A stretch of 64,000 nt of DNA from Marmoricola sp. (GCA_025965195.1 JAOPXK010000059.1:1-64000); one strand, 5' to 3'; counted from the first letter of the stretch, positions 16,118 through 25,198 are shown. Numbers and translations are program-made. The notes: a model not told the origin generated them from the letters alone.

Positions 16118-18601
16118 ATGTGGACCTCGCGTACCTCCCTCGCCGCCACGGTGGCAACGCTCGGACTCATCCCGGCCCTGCTGACCTTCGGTGCGCACGC
16201 CGACGTCGCCCGGCCGCACCGGACCGGGGAGCAGGCCGGCTCGACACCGTCGCTGCTGAAGCCGGCGGGCGGGGTCTACCGGGCGACGGTCACGCTCACC
16301 AAGCACGGCATCCCGCACATCGAGGCGAAGGACTACGGCTCGCTCGGGTTCGGCTCGGGGTACGCCGCGGCCGGCACCGTGATGTGCACGCTTGCCGATG
16401 TCCTGGTCACCGCGCGAGGTGAGCGCTCGCGCTACTTCGGTGCGGACAAGATCTATGACGACCAGGTGTCGGTGAAGGGCACCAACCTCCAGTCCGACGC
16501 GCTGGTCACCGACCTCCACAACCGACGGGTCGTGGAGAAGCTGCTGGCGAGCAGGACCGCCGGGCCGGGCTCCCAGGCACGGGCGATGGTCCGTGGCTAC
16601 GCCGCCGGCGTGAACCGCTACCTGCGTTCGATCGGTGGAGCCGGACATCTCACCGACAAGGCCTGCCGGGGCGCCGCGTACCTCAGGACGGCCGTGACTC
16701 CGCTGGACATCTGGTACGGCGTCTACCTGGCCAACATCCTCGCCTCGACGGGTCGGTTCCTGCCGCAGATCGTCGGCGCGACTCCTCCGAGCCTGACCGA
16801 CCCCGGGCTGCCCCAGCTGCCCATCGGTGCCCGGTTCGCGGCGCCGCCGAAGAAGGTGGACACGGCGGCACTGCTCAAGGGCCTGGGCAAGGACCCGAGC
16901 TCGCCGTTCGGCTCGAACGCGACTGCGATCGGCGGGTCGATCAGCTCGACCGGCAAGGGCATGCTTCTCGGCAACCCACACTTCCCGTGGAACGGTCGCT
17001 ACCGGTTCACCCAGCAGCAGCTGACGATCCCGGGTCACTACAACGTCGCCGGCGCGAGCCTGATCGGCTCGCCAGTGGTGAACATCGGCTGGAACAAGAA
17101 CGTCGCCTGGAGCCACACCGTGTCCACGGCGTACCGCTTCACGCCGTATGAGTACAAGACCCTGGTCTCGCCGACGACGTACCTCACCACCGACGGCGTC
17201 AAGCAGCTCGAGCACCGGTTCGTGAAGGTCAAGGTCAAGCGTCCCGGCGGCAAGGTCGCGACGGTCACCGAGGACATGTACCGCACTCCGCAGGGCTACG
17301 TGATCGACGATCCCGCCGAGCTGATGGGTTGGACTCCGGTGAGCTTCTTCGCGATCCGGGACGCCAACGGCGAGCAGCTACGCACGATCGACTCCTTCCT
17401 CAACATGGGCAAGGCGACCGACGTGCACGACCTGATCAAGCGTCAGGACGCGGGCGGCGGGATCCCGTGGGTGAACACGATCGCTGCGGACCGCAAGGGC
17501 GGCGTCGTGTACGCCGACCACTCGGTGGTGCCGAACGTCTCCAGCGCCGAGGTCAGCCGATGCCTGACGCCGATCGGGCTGCTGATCTACCTGCAGGCCG
17601 GACTGCCCGTCCTCGACGGGACGCGGGCAACCACCGACTGCGCGTGGGGGACCGACAAGGATGCGGAACGGCCCGGCATCTTCGGCCCGGCGAACCTGCC
17701 GGTGGAGTACCGCACCGACTGGGTGGTCAACGCCAACGACTCCTACTGGCTGCCCAACCCCGAGCAACCACTGGAGGGCTACGCCCGGATCATCGGCTGT
17801 GAGCAGTGCCAGCGCACGCTGCGGACCCGGATGGTCTATCACTACGTCCTGGACCGGATCAGCCACGCGAAGGTCACGCCTGCGAGCCTGCGCGGCACCG
17901 AACACCAGAACCGGGTCATGGGCGCGGAGGTGATGAGCAAGAACAACGCCCTGGTCAAGGTCTGCCAGGCCGCCGACGGGGGCTCGGCGTGCACCGTGCT
18001 CGCGAAGTGGGACAAGCACTCCAACGTCAACAGCAGGGGCAACCAGATCTTCGAGGAGTTCGTGACCCGGCTGCCGACGTCGGGGCTGGTGCCGGCTGCG
18101 TCGATCTGGAAGGTCCCCTTCAACAAGGCCGACCCGGTCAACACCCCTCGCGATCTCGACGACACCAACACCGCGGTGATCAAGGCGATGGCCGACGCGC
18201 TCGCCTACCTGAAGAGCAGGCACATCCCGATGAACGCGACTTGGGGCTCCCTCCAGGTCGCCGGCGATCGGGGTGCCCCGGCGATTCCGCTCGGCGGTGG
18301 CCTCGGTGACGAGGCCGGCAACGCCAATGCGCTGGCCTCGCGTGATCCGCTCGCGAACACGGGCCACTACAAGGCCGTCTCCTACGGGTCGTCGCACATC
18401 CAGGCGATCGCGTTCCTGAGCGGCGGCCGGGTGGACGCGCACACGATCCTCACCTACGGGCAGTCGGACAATCCGGCCTCACCATGGTCCAGCGACCAGA
18501 CCCGGATGTTCGCGAAGAAGCAGTGGGTGAGCTTCGCCTTCACGCCGGCCGCGATTCGCCGGGACTCGATCTCCCGGAACGTGATCACCGCCCGCTACTG
18601 A
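16118..18601 (+). CDS. Secreted penicillin acylase-family N-terminal nucleophile amidase
   Basis: An 827-residue Ntn hydrolase precursor. Residues 1-27 form a signal peptide (LAATVATLGLIPALLTFGAH). The alpha chain runs to about residue 265 and contains GFGSGYAAAGTVMCTLAD, as in aculeacin acylase or PvdQ-type enzymes. The autocatalytic site is Gly265-Ser266 in FGSNATAIGG; Ser266 becomes the nucleophile of the beta chain. The oxyanion-hole region is NIGWNKNVAWSHTVS, and a conserved Asn is in DWVVNANDSYWLPN. Such enzymes remove acyl chains from cyclic peptides, acyl-homoserine lactones or beta-lactams. The ATG at 16118 gives a proper signal peptide; an upstream in-frame start at 16070 adds residues that spoil it. 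Confidence 0.92.
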   Translation: MWTSRTSLAATVATLGLIPALLTFGAHADVARPHRTGEQAGSTPSLLKPAGGVYRATVTLTKHGIPHIEAKDYGSLGFGSGYAAAGTVMCTLADVLVTARGERSRYFGADKIYDDQVSVKGTNLQSDALVTDLHNRRVVEKLLASRTAGPGSQARAMVRGYAAGVNRYLRSIGGAGHLTDKACRGAAYLRTAVTPLDIWYGVYLANILASTGRFLPQIVGATPPSLTDPGLPQLPIGARFAAPPKKVDTAALLKGLGKDPSSPFGSNATAIGGSISSTGKGMLLGNPHFPWNGRYRFTQQQLTIPGHYNVAGASLIGSPVVNIGWNKNVAWSHTVSTAYRFTPYEYKTLVSPTTYLTTDGVKQLEHRFVKVKVKRPGGKVATVTEDMYRTPQGYVIDDPAELMGWTPVSFFAIRDANGEQLRTIDSFLNMGKATDVHDLIKRQDAGGGIPWVNTIAADRKGGVVYADHSVVPNVSSAEVSRCLTPIGLLIYLQAGLPVLDGTRATTDCAWGTDKDAERPGIFGPANLPVEYRTDWVVNANDSYWLPNPEQPLEGYARIIGCEQCQRTLRTRMVYHYVLDRISHAKVTPASLRGTEHQNRVMGAEVMSKNNALVKVCQAADGGSACTVLAKWDKHSNVNSRGNQIFEEFVTRLPTSGLVPAASIWKVPFNKADPVNTPRDLDDTNTAVIKAMADALAYLKSRHIPMNATWGSLQVAGDRGAPAIPLGGGLGDEAGNANALASRDPLANTGHYKAVSYGSSHIQAIAFLSGGRVDAHTILTYGQSDNPASPWSSDQTRMFAKKQWVSFAFTPAAIRRDSISRNVITARY

Positions 18602-18623
18602 CGGACGGTTGCCGGGATCCTGA

Positions 18624-19637
18624 TCAGAGCTCGCCGAGGAGCAGCGACTCGGCGAGCTCGTCCAGGGCAGCGCGCGCGTCGTCGACGGAGTGCGTCTGCT
18701 GGAGGTACGCCGCCAACGTCGACAGGATCGTGTTGCCCTCCTGCGGCACCATTGCCCAGCCGCTGACGGTGTGGCCCTTCACCAGCAGGTTGCCGTCGGC
18801 GAAGATGGCCTGGTTGTAGAGCCGTCCGCCGAGTCCGAAGCGGCGGCCGATCTCGAAGACCTTGTTGGAGTCGAAGATCTGCGTCGTTGCGACGTACGGC
18901 GCCCGGGAGATGCGGTCCCGCACCTGTTCCTCCGTCGGCGCCGACGCCAGCTGCACCGAGAAGCGGGTGGCGTGCAGGAACTGGCTCGGCGTGGTGATGT
19001 CGGAGGACTGGATGGGCACCTGCTTGCCGAGGACTGCGAGCACCGCGTCGGCGTCGATGGCGTGGTGCGTGCCGAGCACCGGGTCGAGGTGCCGAGCGAG
19101 CACGTTGCCCGCGACGAGCCGGTCGTGGTTGCCGACGTCCTCGCACCGGCGGGCGACGACGAAGTCGGCCGCGACGATGTCGTCGAAGTCGCCGTCGGAG
19201 AGGGTCCGGAGCACCGCGAGAGCCGAATGTGTGTTGCAGGAAGGGATGTGGACGTACCTGGCGGTGCTGACGTCCATCCCCAGGCCGACGACGTACGGCG
19301 TGCCGAAGGCGCTCTCCGTCCCCTGCGCGGACGCCCCGACCAGTGACCGGAAGCCGTCGTAGGACTCTCGTCGTGACACCCCGAGTCCGGACTGTCCGGC
19401 GTCGAAGACGTAGTCGATCCGGTCCGCCACCTCCGAGAGCCGCGCCTGCCCTGGGAACTCAGACCCAACGATGATGACGCCGAGGTTCTTCAGGCGTTCG
19501 AGCTGCGGCACGTCCCACGGCCGGACCGTGGCCTTGTGCGCGTAGATCGCGCCGATGTCGAGCAGCTCGCGATGGGTGCAGAGCACCTGCAGCAGGGTGG
19601 TGCCGATGTTGCCGACTCCGTTGACCAGGACCTTCAT
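18624..19637 (-). CDS. GAPDH-like (archaeal/type II) dehydrogenase
   Basis: A 337-residue protein with an N-terminal Rossmann motif VLVNGVGNIGTTLLQVLC and a catalytic-cysteine motif HIPSCNTHSALAVLRTL that matches the SCNT motif of type II glyceraldehyde-3-phosphate dehydrogenases. The two-domain layout and length also fit. It is divergent: the loop after the cofactor motif and the C-terminal half are not those of glycolytic GapA, so the substrate may be another aldehyde or semialdehyde. Its ATG overlaps the stop of the upstream sugar transferase as ATGA (19634-19637), so the two are coupled, which hints at a role in making or modifying a glycan precursor. The function is inferred. Confidence 0.65.
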   Translation of the reverse strand: MKVLVNGVGNIGTTLLQVLCTHRELLDIGAIYAHKATVRPWDVPQLERLKNLGVIIVGSEFPGQARLSEVADRIDYVFDAGQSGLGVSRRESYDGFRSLVGASAQGTESAFGTPYVVGLGMDVSTARYVHIPSCNTHSALAVLRTLSDGDFDDIVAADFVVARRCEDVGNHDRLVAGNVLARHLDPVLGTHHAIDADAVLAVLGKQVPIQSSDITTPSQFLHATRFSVQLASAPTEEQVRDRISRAPYVATTQIFDSNKVFEIGRRFGLGGRLYNQAIFADGNLLVKGHTVSGWAMVPQEGNTILSTLAAYLQQTHSVDDARAALDELAESLLLGEL

Positions 19638-20158
19638 CGCCAGAACCATGCCTTCGCTCGTTGCTTCCCCAGGAACAGTGCGGCACCGGAGGCCAGGGTG
19701 ATCTTCAGGTCGAGGACCCGGGTGCGGTGCTGGGCGTAGAAGTCGTCGAGCGACCAGGAGACCGCGCGATCGCACACGGGCGCGAGCTGGGCGTAGCCGG
19801 TGATGCCCGGCTGCACCAGCCACCGCGTGTCATGGTCCGGCGTGTCCCACTCGAGGCGCAGGACGTCGGCCTCGGTGAGGGGCCGCGGTCCGATGAACCG
19901 CATGTCACCGGCGGCGATGTTGGCCAGCTGGAGCAGCTCGTCCGCACCCGTACGCCGCAACACAGCGCCGAGACGGGTCGGCCTCCCGCCGACCATCGTC
20001 TTGAACTTGTAGATCGAGAACGGTCTCCGGGCGACCCCGAGACGGTCCTGCCGGAACAGCACCGGTCCCCGGTCGAACGCCAGCACCAGGAGCGAAATCA
20101 GCGCCAGCACCGGCGCGAGCACCATCAGCAGCACAGCTGCAACGATCCGTTGCCCCAT
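19634..20158 (-). CDS. Short bacterial sugar transferase (WcaJ/PglC type)
   Basis: A 174-residue monotopic phosphoglycosyl transferase (PF02397), which moves a sugar phosphate from a UDP-sugar to undecaprenyl phosphate. One membrane-entry helix (about 4-27) is followed by the family core: PVLFRQDRLGVARRPFSIYK, FKTMVGG, ADELLQLANIAAGDMRFIGP, GPRPLT and QPGITGYAQ. The catalytic acidic dyad is present as the DE of ADELLQL. It lacks the extra N-terminal domain of WcaJ, as in PglC. The ATG at 20158 has GGGAG 9 nt upstream; ATGs at 20164 and 20191 are also in frame. It is isolated from other glycan genes except the coupled GAPDH-like gene. Confidence 0.85.
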   Translation of the reverse strand: MGQRIVAAVLLMVLAPVLALISLLVLAFDRGPVLFRQDRLGVARRPFSIYKFKTMVGGRPTRLGAVLRRTGADELLQLANIAAGDMRFIGPRPLTEADVLRLEWDTPDHDTRWLVQPGITGYAQLAPVCDRAVSWSLDDFYAQHRTRVLDLKITLASGAALFLGKQRAKAWFWR

Positions 20159-20286
20159 CGCCATCAACTCCCCGGGTTCGCTCTCGTGCATACGACGCCC
20201 CAGGCCGGCGAAAGGTTGCGCCGGCTCCGGAGCGGCCTGGTCCCGTTGACAGGATCGACGCACGACGGGCCCCTTCACAACCCCCT

Positions 20287-20303
20287 TTCGAACACCCTTC
20301 GAA
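20287..20303. promoter_or_regulatory. Two TTCGAA sites 11 bp apart
   Basis: The palindrome TTCGAA occurs at 20287-20292 and 20298-20303 inside CTTTCGAACACCCTTCGAAC. It lies in the 230-bp divergent region between the sugar transferase and MFS genes. One helical turn of spacing suits a regulator, but no family is suggested. Confidence 0.35.
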
Positions 20304-20376
20304 CCCCTCGGCTCGCCTGCAGCGGCGGCTGAGGTGCTCCTCGGTCAACCCCTTCGCGCCACCGGCGCGTCGCGGA

Positions 20377-20382
20377 TAGGTT
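20377..20382 (+). promoter_or_regulatory. Leaderless -10 box for the MFS gene
   Basis: TAGGTT is followed by 6 nt and the GTG at 20389. No ribosome binding site is visible. Confidence 0.6.
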
Positions 20383-20388
20383 CTCCGC

Positions 20389-21603
20389 GTGGACTCAGCC
20401 AGCGCCCTCGCACCGCTGAGGGCGAAGAACTTCCGGTCCTACTTCCTGGCCAACACCGTCAACACCGCCGGCTCCACGATGGCCCCCGTCGCGCTCGCGT
20501 TCGCCGTGCTCCACGTGTCGAACTCGCCGACCGCACTCGGAGCCGTGCTCGCCGCGAACACGATCCCGATGGTCGCCTTCCTGCTCTTCGGCGGGGTGCT
20601 GGCCGACCGGCTGCCCCGAGTGCTGATCGTCCGGCTGGGCAACGTCGCCTGCGCGTTGACCCAGGGCGCCGCCGCGTGGCTGGTGATCACCGATCGTGCC
20701 GACCTCTGGATGCTGATCGTCCTCGAGGCCCTCAACGGTGCCGTCGCCGCGGTTCTGTTCCCGGCGCTGCAAGGCATGCTTCCGCAGCTGGTGCCGCGCG
20801 AGGACCTCAAGAACGCCAACGTCCTGCAGTCGCTCGCACGAGGTGCACTCAGGGTGATCGGACCCAGCATCAGCGCCCTGCTGGTGGTCGGAGTCGGGGC
20901 CGGCTGGGCGCTGGCCGCTGACGCCGTGACCTGGCTGGCGGCCGGCGCCTTGCTGCTGATGGTGCAGCTGCCACCGCCCGACGGGCGCACCGGACGGACC
21001 TCGGCTCTCAGTGAGCTGCGTGAGGGCTGGACGCTGTTCCGGACGACGAAATGGCTGTGGGTGGTCGTCCTCGCCTTCGGGTTCATGAACGCGATCCACA
21101 CCGGTGCCTGGTTCACCGTCGGACCGGCGTACGCGAAGCAGACGATCGGTGCGCAGGGCTGGGGCCTGCTGCTCTCCGCCGAGTCCGTCGGCCTGCTGGT
21201 GATGTCGGCGATCATGCTGCGTCGTACGTTCCGCCGACCGCTGCTCGCCGGGATGCTCGGGATCGCGTTGTTCGGCATCCCGATCCTGTTGTACGGCGCC
21301 GCTCCGCACGTCGGCCTGCTCGTGGTCGCCTGCTTCGTCGGCGGTGCCGGAATCGAGATCTTCAGCCTGGGCTGGACGCTGGCCATGCAGGAGAACATCG
21401 AGGAGCGGATGCTCTCGCGCGCCTACTCCTATGACGCCCTGGGCTCGTTCGTCGCCATGCCGGTCGGGCAGTTCGCCTACGGCCCGCTGGCCTCGACCTT
21501 CGGCTATCACGATGTACTCGTGGTCAGCGGGGTCGGCTACGCAGCTATCGCTCTCGCAACACTTGGGTCAAGTTCGGTGCGCAACCTGCGTCGAGCGACG
21601 TAG
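20389..21603 (+). CDS. MFS transporter, EntS/MFS_3-like exporter
   Basis: A 404-residue permease with 12 predicted TM helices in two six-helix halves split by a cytoplasmic loop at about 192-215. Motif A of the major facilitator family is GGVLADRLPRVLIV in the first inner loop (about 64-77). The start LAPLRAKNFRSYFLANTVNT and the GYxP-like AMPVGQFAYGPLA resemble the MFS_3 exporters, some of which export siderophores or drugs. It starts at a GTG 6 nt after TAGGTT, a leaderless promoter. Substrate unknown. Confidence 0.88.
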   Translation: MDSASALAPLRAKNFRSYFLANTVNTAGSTMAPVALAFAVLHVSNSPTALGAVLAANTIPMVAFLLFGGVLADRLPRVLIVRLGNVACALTQGAAAWLVITDRADLWMLIVLEALNGAVAAVLFPALQGMLPQLVPREDLKNANVLQSLARGALRVIGPSISALLVVGVGAGWALAADAVTWLAAGALLLMVQLPPPDGRTGRTSALSELREGWTLFRTTKWLWVVVLAFGFMNAIHTGAWFTVGPAYAKQTIGAQGWGLLLSAESVGLLVMSAIMLRRTFRRPLLAGMLGIALFGIPILLYGAAPHVGLLVVACFVGGAGIEIFSLGWTLAMQENIEERMLSRAYSYDALGSFVAMPVGQFAYGPLASTFGYHDVLVVSGVGYAAIALATLGSSSVRNLRRAT

Positions 21604-21712
21604 GTTCTTCTGCGCAGGTACGTCCCATGGACGGTCTTGGACCTCGGTCCGTCCTACCTGCACAATGACCGGGGTCACGAGCGCGACTCGAAGCGCGCCA
21701 GGAGGAGTGTTG

Positions 21713-22762
21713 ATGGACGACGACGTGCAGCCCGCCGACCGCGCTGCCGCGTTCCTCGACGCGGTCCGTGCGAGCGAGCTCTTCGCTGCATCCGAGATGC
21801 TCCTGGCCTCCACGAAGATCTCCGTGCCGGTCTTCGGAGTTGCCGGGTTCGGCCCCAAGGTCTTCATCCGCTTCCTGGGCCTGGTCATCCAGCAGTTCCC
21901 GGACTTCACCTATCTCGCCGGCGGACGCCACCAGGGTGACGGCGAGGTGATGGACTTCGCCGACGTCAGTGCCACGCAGACCGGTGGGTCGGCTCCGACG
22001 GGCCGATCGCTCGCGATGACCGTGACGATGATCGTGCGCTACGACAAGGGGGGCATCCGCGAGATCGAGGCGGACTTCGCGGCGTACCCGGTGATGATCG
22101 CGTTGGGCCGGATGGTCGAGCCGACCGCGGAGTTCGCGGTCGACCCCGAGCCGGTGCACGCGCCGGTGGTCGAGCCCGTGGTCGCGTCGGTGGTCGAGCC
22201 CGTGGTCGCGCCGGTGGTCAAGCCGGTCGAAGCCGCCGCCCCGCCCGAGGAATGGGCCGCAGCCGATGTCGCGCCCCCCACGACCGTGAAGCCGTCCCGG
22301 CTGGCCAGGCTGCGCAGCGGTCTCGCCGGGAAGGCGGCCACGCCAGAGCAGTCCGAGGAGTCACTCGCGCCGGTGCCCCTGGACATGGCGGCGCTGCTGC
22401 GCCCGTACGCCGCCGAGGGCTCGATCGCCGCGGCCTACCCGAGCGCGCTCGCCGCGCCATCGAGCACTGCGACCGCGCGTGTCGCGCACCCGACTGCGGT
22501 GAATCCCCTTGCCCAGCTGCTGGAGATCGACGATGACACCGATGACGAGACAGCTGCCGACGGCAAGCGCAGGATCGCGGTCGGCCGGCCGAGCCTTCGC
22601 CGGCTGCTCATCGTCGTCGGCGCGTTGCTCGTCGCGGCCCTGATCGGCGCCGGCATGGGTCGGCTGCAGTCCTCGCGGCAGGACAACGCGAAGCCGGCTC
22701 CCGCTCCGCACACCTCCCTGGTGCAGCCGCAGGTGCACCCGGTCCAGCCCGACCCGGCCTGA
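21713..22762 (+). CDS. NTF2-like domain protein with C-terminal TM helix
   Basis: A 349-residue protein I cannot assign to a named family. Residues 1-140 look like an NTF2/SnoaL fold (start DRAAAFLDAVRASELFAASE, later MTVTMIVRYDKGGIREIEAD). It is followed by a Val/Pro/Glu-rich spacer with an eight-residue repeat of the type VVEPVVAx (about 151-174), a long disordered Ala-rich part, and one TM helix near 308-325 (LLIVVGALLVAALIGAGMG) with a short Pro-rich tail. The topology suggests a cytoplasmic domain held to the membrane. The ATG has GGAGGAG 7 nt upstream. It lies between the MFS and methyltransferase genes. Function not known. Confidence 0.65.
   Translation: MDDDVQPADRAAAFLDAVRASELFAASEMLLASTKISVPVFGVAGFGPKVFIRFLGLVIQQFPDFTYLAGGRHQGDGEVMDFADVSATQTGGSAPTGRSLAMTVTMIVRYDKGGIREIEADFAAYPVMIALGRMVEPTAEFAVDPEPVHAPVVEPVVASVVEPVVAPVVKPVEAAAPPEEWAAADVAPPTTVKPSRLARLRSGLAGKAATPEQSEESLAPVPLDMAALLRPYAAEGSIAAAYPSALAAPSSTATARVAHPTAVNPLAQLLEIDDDTDDETAADGKRRIAVGRPSLRRLLIVVGALLVAALIGAGMGRLQSSRQDNAKPAPAPHTSLVQPQVHPVQPDPA
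22163..22234 (+). repeat. In-frame 24-bp tandem repeat, three copies
   Basis: Copies at 22163, 22187 and 22211 encode an eight-residue unit of the type PVVEPVVA within the spacer of the NTF2-like protein. Copies one and two differ at one base; the third is diverged. Confidence 0.8.
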
Positions 22763-22783
22763 CGTGCGGGACATCGTGAACCC

Positions 22784-23419
22784 ATGGCCGACCTGACCGA
22801 CTGGATCGTCTGGCACAAGGGCTACGACGACCCCGAGTCCCATCTCTCGCAGCGACTACGGACCATCGAGCGGCACCTCACTGCCTTCCTGGACGAGACC
22901 GGCACCAGGCCGATCCGGGTGCTCAGCGTCTGTTCCGGCGACGGGCGCGACCTGATCGACGTTCTTGCCGGGCGAGCCGACGCTCACCGGGTCCAGGCCA
23001 CCCTGCTGGAGTACGACGAACGGCTGGTCCGCCGCGCCCGCGAGCGCGCGGAGTCCACCGGCCTGACCGGCATCGAGGTCCGGCACGTCGACGCCGGCCA
23101 TCTCGACGCCTACGCCGGCCTGCTGCCGGCCGACCTGGTCCTGCTTGTCGGCATCTTCGGAAACATCAGCACCAGCGACATCCAGCGAGTGGTGGCGACG
23201 GCGCCGGCCTTCTGCGAGCCCGACGCCCGGCTGATCTGGACGCGGCATCGTCGTGCACCCGACCTGACGCCGTCGATCCGGCAGTGGTTCGGCGAGGCAG
23301 GCTTCGCCGAGGAGGCGTTCGACTCACCCGAGCAGTCGTTCTCGGTGTGCCTCGAGCGCTACGCCGGGGACGGCCTGGCGATGCCGACGGAGCCGGCGCT
23401 CTTCTCCTTCCTTCGCTGA
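22784..23419 (+). CDS. Class I SAM-dependent methyltransferase
   Basis: A 211-residue Rossmann-like methyltransferase. The SAM-binding motif I is IRVLSVCSGDGRDLIDVL (about 44-61), followed by an acidic motif II residue in ATLLEYDERLVRRARE (about 72-87), and motif III/IV in VDAGHLDAYAGLLPADLVLL. The end ERYAGDGLAMPTEPALFSFL is unlike the common small-molecule enzymes. The target is unknown. It starts 21 nt after the preceding gene and may be cotranscribed with it; no clear ribosome binding site is seen. Confidence 0.8.
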   Translation: MADLTDWIVWHKGYDDPESHLSQRLRTIERHLTAFLDETGTRPIRVLSVCSGDGRDLIDVLAGRADAHRVQATLLEYDERLVRRARERAESTGLTGIEVRHVDAGHLDAYAGLLPADLVLLVGIFGNISTSDIQRVVATAPAFCEPDARLIWTRHRRAPDLTPSIRQWFGEAGFAEEAFDSPEQSFSVCLERYAGDGLAMPTEPALFSFLR

Positions 23420-23472
23420 CCCGGCCCGGCAGGTCTGGTCAGAACCCCCGGCGACCCCTAGCCTGAGCAGGC

Positions 23473-23488
23473 TGTGGCGTGGGTCACA
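23473..23488 (+). promoter_or_regulatory. CRP/GlxR-like site upstream of the SGNH lipase
   Basis: TGTGGCGTGGGTCACA differs by one base from the consensus TGTGA-N6-TCACA. It ends 27 bp before the GTG at 23516. This is a pattern match only. Confidence 0.4.
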
Positions 23489-23515
23489 GGCTGGCTCCCT
23501 TCGGAGGTACGCATC

Positions 23516-24565
23516 GTGATCCGCAACCTGTCAGTCGCCGCTGCCGTCGCAGTCGGTCTGCTCATCGCCGTCTCCGCCCCTGTCGTCGGCGCCGCCGCCC
23601 CGTCGTACGTCGCACTGGGTGACTCCTACTCCAGCGGCGTTGGCACCCGGACGTACATCAACGACGGCACCAGCTGTCAGCGTTCGGTCTACGCCTATCC
23701 CTCGCTGATCGCCGCGGCACGTGGCTACAGCCTCAACCTCCGGGCCTGCTCCGGAGCGAAGGTCTCCGACGTGACGAGCACCCAGCTGAGCGCTCTGACC
23801 GCCACCACCAGCTACGTGACGATCTCCGTCGGTGGCAACGATGCCGGCTTTGCCGACGTACTCACCGAATGTGCGCAGCCCGGCTGGATGAGCGACTGCA
23901 ACGGCGCCATCAACGGGGCGCAGGCCTACATCAACAACACGCTGCCCGGTTCGCTTTCGACGCTCTACGCGAGCATCAGGTCCCGCGCGCCGAAGGCGAA
24001 GGTCGTCGTGGTCGGCTACCCCCGGGTCTTCAACGGGGAGGACTGCAACGCGCTCACCTGGTTCTCACCTGACGAGGAGACCCGCCTCAACCAGACCGCT
24101 GACCTGATCAACAGCAAGATCTCGGCGCAGGCAACCGCGAAGGGGTTCACTTTCGCCAACCCCACAACGGCTTTCACGGGTCACGCGGTCTGTGCCGACG
24201 TGGAGTACCTCAACGGACTCTCGAACCCCGTGTCGGACTCCTACCACCCCAACAAGGCCGGCCACGCCTCCGGCTACACCCCGTTGGTGAGCCCGAAGCT
24301 GACCGGAACCGCCGTGGTGGCCACCGCCCGGGTCTCGAGTCTCGCCGGCAGGACGGCTACCAGCCAGGCCGCGCGTCAGCGCCAGTACGCCGCCGCAGAC
24401 AGCCTGATCAAGCCCCAGACGTTCCGGCTGCCGAACCTGCACAGCGCCAAGGCGCTGGCCGCAGCGAAGCGAGCAGGCGTCGACGTGAACAGTCGCGCCA
24501 GCGTGGACCGCGCGGACAAGGCGTACTCGGCGGCGCAGGCGCGGGCCTGGCGGCTCAGCCACTGA
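23516..24565 (+). CDS. Secreted SGNH/GDSL esterase-lipase
   Basis: A 349-residue secreted hydrolase of the Streptomyces-type SGNH lipase family. A signal peptide (about 1-28, AVGLLIAVSAPVVGAAA) leads to block I ALGDSYSSGVG with the catalytic Ser, block III SVGGNDAGF, and block V DSYHPNKAGH with the catalytic Asp/His pair. Six cysteines in the mature part fit disulfides seen in this group. The last 65 residues (after about 280) form a charged Ala/Arg/Lys-rich extension not needed for the fold. The GTG at 23516 follows GGAGG at 8 nt. A CRP-like site is just upstream. Likely substrates are short or medium acyl esters. Confidence 0.9.
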   Translation: MIRNLSVAAAVAVGLLIAVSAPVVGAAAPSYVALGDSYSSGVGTRTYINDGTSCQRSVYAYPSLIAAARGYSLNLRACSGAKVSDVTSTQLSALTATTSYVTISVGGNDAGFADVLTECAQPGWMSDCNGAINGAQAYINNTLPGSLSTLYASIRSRAPKAKVVVVGYPRVFNGEDCNALTWFSPDEETRLNQTADLINSKISAQATAKGFTFANPTTAFTGHAVCADVEYLNGLSNPVSDSYHPNKAGHASGYTPLVSPKLTGTAVVATARVSSLAGRTATSQAARQRQYAAADSLIKPQTFRLPNLHSAKALAAAKRAGVDVNSRASVDRADKAYSAAQARAWRLSH

Positions 24566-24568
24566 CTC

Positions 24569-25171
24569 TCAGCCGGGGACGCGCAGGCTGTCCATCACCA
24601 TGTCCACGGCGAGCTCGGCCGCGGCCGCGACGTCGGCATCGTGATCACCAAGGGAGCTGAACGTCTCGGGGTGGCTGCTCATCAGGCCGAGCCCCATCGT
24701 CGTGAGGTAGAAGAAGATCGTGGTGATCGGCCCCGACCGGACCTTGCCCTGCTCCTGGAGTGCGCGTAGCGGTCGCAGGCCCATCTCGTTGATGGGCGCG
24801 ACGTACTTGTTGAACAGGTAGTCGTAGCGCTCCCCCGGCAGAGCGGACTCCTGGCTGATGATCTGGACCAGGTGCGGCTTGGCGCGCGTCGTCGACAGGA
24901 AGGTCAGCAAGGTCGCGCGCACCTGGTTGAACGGGTCGGCGCCGGCGCCGGCGATCGTGTCGAGCAGGGTGTCGACCAGCTGTTTGAAACCGTGGTCGAC
25001 GGCCGCGTGCCAGAGCGTGTCCTTGGAGCCGAAGCGCTGGTTGAGGGTGTTGTGGCTGACCCCGAGATGCCTGCACAGGGCCCGGATCGACGCACCTTCA
25101 TAGCCGAGCTCGGCGAAGGCCTTCAAGGCAGCATCGAGCAACACCTCGTCGCTGATCAGCCGGGGTCGCAC
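24569..25171 (-). CDS. TetR family transcriptional regulator
   Basis: A 200-residue repressor. The N-terminal helix-turn-helix is LLDAALKAFAELGYEGASIR then HLGVSHNTLNQRFGSKDTLW (about 8-50). The rest is the helical ligand and dimer domain. The GTG at 25171 is fixed by a TACGAT box 7 nt upstream, a leaderless start; the open frame goes further upstream without similarity. A 17-bp inverted repeat (25199-25215) covers the expected -35 position, which suggests autoregulation. It is divergent from the SigG-like sigma gene and may also regulate that promoter. Ligand unknown. Confidence 0.85.
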   Translation of the reverse strand: MRPRLISDEVLLDAALKAFAELGYEGASIRALCRHLGVSHNTLNQRFGSKDTLWHAAVDHGFKQLVDTLLDTIAGAGADPFNQVRATLLTFLSTTRAKPHLVQIISQESALPGERYDYLFNKYVAPINEMGLRPLRALQEQGKVRSGPITTIFFYLTTMGLGLMSSHPETFSSLGDHDADVAAAAELAVDMVMDSLRVPG

Positions 25172-25178
25172 GGCACAA

Positions 25179-25184
25179 ATCGTA
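25179..25184 (-). promoter_or_regulatory. Leaderless -10 box for the 25171 TetR gene
   Basis: On the minus strand TACGAT is followed by 7 nt and the GTG at 25171. Confidence 0.55.
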
Positions 25185-25198
25185 GCCAAGCCGGTTGA

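Noticed and set aside
15002-17215. Minus-strand frame of 737 codons opposite the GNAT and penicillin acylase genes
   Set aside because: Antisense shadow; no domain, no start signal, and the plus-strand genes there have clear catalytic motifs.
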